This document shows positions 4,572 through 5,383 of a DNA stretch of 5,383 nt, one piece after another. A program made the translations under genes and the position numbers. The DNA is from Burkholderiales bacterium (GTDB lineage Bacteria > Pseudomonadota > Gammaproteobacteria > Burkholderiales > JACMKV01). Position 1 is the first letter of the stretch. Every line of letters starts with the position of its first letter. Under the pieces are notes generated by a model that had not been told where the DNA came from, made no database searches, and was given only the letters and a program-made list of their open reading frames with translations. The stretch is from positions 1-5,383 of the forward strand of contig JACMKV010000107.1 of NCBI GenBank assembly GCA_014379915.1, in the 5' to 3' direction.

Positions 4572-5383
4572 TAGCCATCCGGATGGTTTTCGACCCGCAA
4601 GCCGGCTCGCTGCGCAGTTTCGACAAAGCCCGGAAACGACGTCGCCACATTCGCGCAATCGCGCACGGTGATTTTTCCGCTCGCCCGCAGCGCGGCAATC
4701 GAAAATGCCATTGCGATTCTATGGTCGCCGCGACTTTCTATTTCTCCGCCGCGATAGCGATCGCCAGGGCGCGCACCGACAATACGCATGCCGTCCGCAG
4801 CCGGTTCGGCTGAGACACCGAGCGCTCGCAAGCCGTCGGCCATCGCCTGTATGCGGTCGCTCTCCTTGACGCGCAACTCCCCGGCGCCGCTCAGCACGGT
4901 TTCCCCGCTGGCGTTGGCGGCGGCTATGAACAGCGCGGGAAACTCATCGATGGCAAGCGGCACCAGATGCCGTGGAATGACGATACCGTGCAAGTCCGCA
5001 TCGCGCACCCGAATGTCGGCGACCGGCTCGCCGCCGAACTTGCGCTCGTGCAGCAGCGAAATGTCCGCACCCATCATGCGCAGGATTTCGATGATGCCGG
5101 CGCGCGTCGGATTAATCCCGACGTCATGCAATACGATGTCGGAACCGGGCGCGATGCTGGCGCCGACCATGAAAAATCCTGCCGACGAAATATCCGCGGG
5201 GACCTCGATGTTCGTAGCGCTAAGCCGTCCTCCGCCGCTGACGCCAACGCGGCCCGCTTCGCGCTGTACCGGGTAAGCGAATGCTTGAAGCATGCGCTCA
5301 GTATGGTCACGCGTCGGCGCTGGCTCGGTAATACAGGTAATGCCCTTTGCATAGAGTCCGGCTAGCAATAACGCGCTTTTGAC
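4571..5383 (-). CDS. aroA: 3-phosphoshikimate 1-carboxyvinyltransferase (EPSP synthase), 5' end outside window
   Basis: AroA joins phosphoenolpyruvate to shikimate-3-phosphate, the sixth step of the shikimate pathway, in the cytoplasm. The visible 270 residues are the C-terminal part of an enzyme of about 430 and are open from the window edge. Motifs in order are VKSALLLAGLYA (1-12), EPAPTRDHTERML (20-32), ADISSAGFF (63-71), GINPTRAGIIEILR (89-102), DEFPALFIAAA (146-156, with the catalytic-site acidic pair), ELRVKESDRI (169-178), GDHRIAMAFSIAALR (219-233) and TSFPGF (248-253). The KSALLLAGLYA...RDHTERML signature is, as I recall, the version also seen in the TyrA-AroA fusion of Pseudomonas; whether a fusion exists here cannot be seen. 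The TAG stop is formed at the junction with the inserted element, but pre-insertion DNA also reads GGC TAG, so the C-terminus is unchanged. Ancestrally it overlapped cmk by 8 nt. Confidence 0.95.
   Translation of the reverse strand, partial: VKSALLLAGLYAKGITCITEPAPTRDHTERMLQAFAYPVQREAGRVGVSGGGRLSATNIEVPADISSAGFFMVGASIAPGSDIVLHDVGINPTRAGIIEILRMMGADISLLHERKFGGEPVADIRVRDADLHGIVIPRHLVPLAIDEFPALFIAAANASGETVLSGAGELRVKESDRIQAMADGLRALGVSAEPAADGMRIVGARPGDRYRGGEIESRGDHRIAMAFSIAALRASGKITVRDCANVATSFPGFVETAQRAGLRVENHPDG

Noticed and set aside
1..5383. CRISPR array, tRNA, rRNA, riboswitch, phage or defence genes
   Set aside because: I read both strands for regularly spaced repeats, tRNA-like cloverleafs and accessory-type genes and saw none. 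The unusual content is limited to the small inserted elements and leader hairpins.

Overview
This window is a stretch of betaproteobacterial-type core chromosome, moderately GC-rich, in which every gene I can support reads on the minus strand. In transcription order (right to left) they are aroA (EPSP synthase, 5' end outside the window), cmk (cytidylate kinase), rpsA (ribosomal protein S1), ihfB (IHF beta), lapA and lapB (LPS assembly proteins, lapB 3' end outside the window). The order aroA-cmk-rpsA-ihfB-lapA-lapB and the protein sequences fit Betaproteobacteria, perhaps a Nitrosomonadales-like lineage. I cannot name a genus. No plus-strand gene looks real.

The genes are ordinary housekeeping genes; the junctions between them are not. 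Two related MITE-like elements with terminal inverted repeats GTGTCCYGAGTTGC and a TA target duplication lie at 1404-1510 (after ihfB) and 4354-4571 (between aroA and cmk). The second is longer (218 bp) and has full 22-bp inverted repeats. The first (107 bp) looks like an internally deleted derivative of the same family. A third, unrelated insert of about 157 bp separates lapA from lapB and is bracketed by a direct repeat CGCTAG. All three sit on, or within 3 bp of, a stop codon.

The most interesting point is the aroA/cmk junction. Removing the element and one TA restores an 8-nt overlap, ATGGCTAG, in which the cmk ATG lies just before the aroA TAG stop. The element went into that overlap and cut cmk off from its own start codon. 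The only standard start left that keeps the P-loop is a TTG inside the element, with a Shine-Dalgarno-like AAGGG before it, so the element's terminal repeat appears to encode the new N-terminus of Cmk. Removing the third insert likewise restores a 4-nt lapA-lapB spacing.

Between cmk and rpsA are two strong hairpins, each followed by a T-run. The second ends only 17 nt before the rpsA start and is a candidate terminator or attenuator in the S1 leader. Functionally the window joins the shikimate pathway (aroA), CMP/dCMP phosphorylation (cmk), translation initiation (rpsA), nucleoid architecture (ihfB) and control of lipopolysaccharide synthesis (lapA, lapB).
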